Assembly: GCA_025463615.1 (NCBI GenBank)
Contig: JAODAU010000322.1
Span: forward strand, 1-7,305
Length of the DNA: 7,305 nucleotides
Direction of reading: 5' to 3'
DNA from: Microbacteriaceae bacterium
Lineage (GTDB): Bacteria; Actinomycetota; Actinomycetes; Actinomycetales; Microbacteriaceae
Shown here piece after piece: positions 6,105-7,305 of this stretch (positions within the stretch are counted from its first letter, which is position 1; every line of letters starts with the position of its first letter). Position numbers and translations under genes: made by a program. The notes under the pieces are model-generated. The model saw nothing but the letters and a program-made list of their open reading frames with translations. It did not search any database and had not been told where the DNA came from.

Positions 6105-7305
6105 TCAGCCTTCGGCGAACCGCGCCGTGATCGCGGCACCGTGCGCCGGCAGGTCCTCGGCCGTGGCGAGGTCCACGATGCGCTGCTCGACCTCGGCGAG
6201 GGCCGCGTGGTCGTAGCGGATCACCTGCTGCGGCCGCAGGAACGTGTACGCCCCGAGCCCTGGCGCGAACCGCGCCTGGCCTCCGGTCGGCAGCACGTGG
6301 TTGGAGCCGGCGAGGTAGTCGCCGAGGCTCACCGGCGAGTCCGGGCCGAGGAAGATCGCGCCGGCGCTGTCGATGAGGTCGAGCACCGCGCCGGGCTGCT
6401 CGGTCTGGATCTCGAGGTGCTCGGGCCCGTAGCTGTTGCTGAACGCGGCCGCGGCGGTGAGATCGTCGACGAGCACGACGGCGGACTGGCGGCCGCGCAG
6501 CGCCTCCCCCACCCGCGCCGAGTGGGGGGTGGATGCCGCCAGCTGCTCCAGCCGCGAGAGCACCAGCTCCGCGAACTCGGGCGAGTCCGTGACGAGCACG
6601 GCCGAGGCCAGCTCGTCGTGCTCGGCCTGGCTGATGAGGTCGCTGGCCACGAGGAAGGGGTCGGCCGCGGCATCGGCGATCACGAGGATCTCGGTCGGGC
6701 CGGCCTCGGCGTCGATGCCGACAACGCCGCGCACGAGACGTTTCGCCGCGGCCACGTAGACGTTGCCCGGGCCGGTGACGAGCTGCACCGGGTCGAGGCT
6801 GAGGTCGGGCACGCCATAGGCGAGGGCGCCGATCGCGCCGGCACCCCCCATGGCGTAGACCTCCTCGATGCCGAGCAGGCCGGCCGCACCGAGGATGGTG
6901 GGGTGCACTCCCCCGTCGAAGGACTTCTGGGCCGGGGACGCGAGGGCGACGGACGCGACGCCCGCGACCTGCGCCGGCACCACGTTCATGACCACGCTCG
7001 ACGGGTAGACGGCCTTGCCGCCCGGCACGTAGAAGCCGACGCGGTTGACCGGGGTCCAGCGCTGGATGACCTCGGCGCCCGGCGCGAGGGTCGTGACGCG
7101 CGGCTCGGGCAGCTGCGCCTGCGAGGCGGCGCGCACGCGCACGACGGCCTCCTCGAGGGCGGCGCGGACGGCCGGATCGAGCGCGCGGACCGCGGAGGTG
7201 ATGGCCGCGACATCCACGCGGATGTGCTTGGGCCGCACCCCGTCGAGGCGCTCGGCCTGGTCGAGCAGGGCGGCCTCGCCGCGGGCCCGGACGTCGGCGA
7301 TGAGG
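6105..7305 (-). CDS. hisD: Histidinol dehydrogenase, partial, N-terminus beyond right edge
   Basis: Zinc enzyme that converts L-histidinol to L-histidine in two NAD-dependent oxidations, the end of histidine synthesis. There are 399 residues in the window; the frame is open to the right edge. Counting from the first visible residue, the zinc ligands are Q226 and H229 (SQAEHDELA), D329 ([14 protein letters not shown]) and H388 ([12 protein letters not shown]). The catalytic pair is E295-H296 (YGPEHLEI). Relative to E. coli HisD (434 residues, Q259/H262/E326/H327/D360/H419) the offset is 31-33, so about 30 N-terminal residues are missing. [22 protein letters not shown] and DAEAGPTEI are the expected NAD/substrate-pocket signatures. 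A GTG at 7238 is in frame but falls inside the conserved N-terminal domain (22 codons of coding sequence continue upstream), so it is not the start. The TGA lies 47 nt before nrdR. Other his genes are not in view. Confidence 0.97.
   Translation of the reverse strand, partial: LIADVRARGEAALLDQAERLDGVRPKHIRVDVAAITSAVRALDPAVRAALEEAVVRVRAASQAQLPEPRVTTLAPGAEVIQRWTPVNRVGFYVPGGKAVYPSSVVMNVVPAQVAGVASVALASPAQKSFDGGVHPTILGAAGLLGIEEVYAMGGAGAIGALAYGVPDLSLDPVQLVTGPGNVYVAAAKRLVRGVVGIDAEAGPTEILVIADAAADPFLVASDLISQAEHDELASAVLVTDSPEFAELVLSRLEQLAASTPHSARVGEALRGRQSAVVLVDDLTAAAAFSNSYGPEHLEIQTEQPGAVLDLIDSAGAIFLGPDSPVSLGDYLAGSNHVLPTGGQARFAPGLGAYTFLRPQQVIRYDHAALAEVEQRIVDLATAEDLPAHGAAITARFAEG

Noticed and set aside
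5083..6216. Long plus-strand frame opposite pyrD, nrdR and hisD, and the frame at 1245-1964 opposite ctaC
   Set aside because: Both are antisense shadows of well-identified genes with low-complexity, charged or Arg/Ser-rich translations.
7236..7238. GTG as the start codon of hisD
   Set aside because: Coding sequence typical of HisD continues upstream for 22 codons to the window edge, so the true start is outside.
1..7305. A novel defence, mobile or biosynthetic system
   Set aside because: Every gene except the DUF3043 member is a known housekeeping type with intact motifs; I saw no direct-repeat array, transposase, integrase, tRNA-associated site or composition break.

Overview
The window is an ordinary housekeeping segment of a high-GC actinobacterial chromosome. 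I place it in the Micrococcales, most likely the Microbacteriaceae. The evidence is strong G/C preference at third codon positions, GTG starts, a lipoprotein-type cytochrome c oxidase subunit II, the actinobacterial DUF3043 membrane protein, and the gene order hisD–nrdR–pyrD / DUF3043 / M20 peptidase–erpA–ctaC–ctaD. The family-level placement is inference. Nothing points to a mobile element, phage, CRISPR array, defence system or RNA gene.

Layout from left to right. Positions 1-2149 hold the start of an aa3-type terminal oxidase cluster on the minus strand: ctaC (1086-1970) is transcribed first, then ctaD (1-1076, which runs off the left edge). A strong intrinsic terminator (2091-2122) separates it from the upstream unit, a probable two-gene operon of an M20 metallopeptidase (2525-3925) followed 9 nt later by erpA (2150-2515). 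A 39-bp divergent gap (3926-3964) carries two overlapping, oppositely oriented -10-like hexamers. One could serve the peptidase-erpA operon, probably as a leaderless transcript. The other could serve the DUF3043 membrane-protein gene (3965-4546, the only plus-strand gene). The DUF3043 gene converges on pyrD (4521-5555), and the two coding ends overlap by 26 bp. Upstream of pyrD lie nrdR (5590-6057) and hisD (6105 to beyond the right edge), both on the minus strand.

How the genes work together. CtaC and CtaD are the catalytic core of the cytochrome c oxidase. PyrD is the quinone-linked (class 2) dihydroorotate dehydrogenase, so it feeds electrons into the same respiratory chain. ErpA delivers iron-sulfur clusters to client enzymes. 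NrdR represses ribonucleotide reductase genes and so sits, in theme, next to pyrimidine synthesis. HisD performs the last two steps of histidine synthesis. All visible catalytic or metal-binding residues are intact and I see no frameshift. No stretch over 300 bases lacks a gene; the longest gap is 1971-2149.

I did not find an undescribed system. The points most worth a second look are the shared divergent promoter, the convergent coding overlap, apparently leaderless starts, a recurring heptamer GGATGCC, and the uncharacterised DUF3043 protein.
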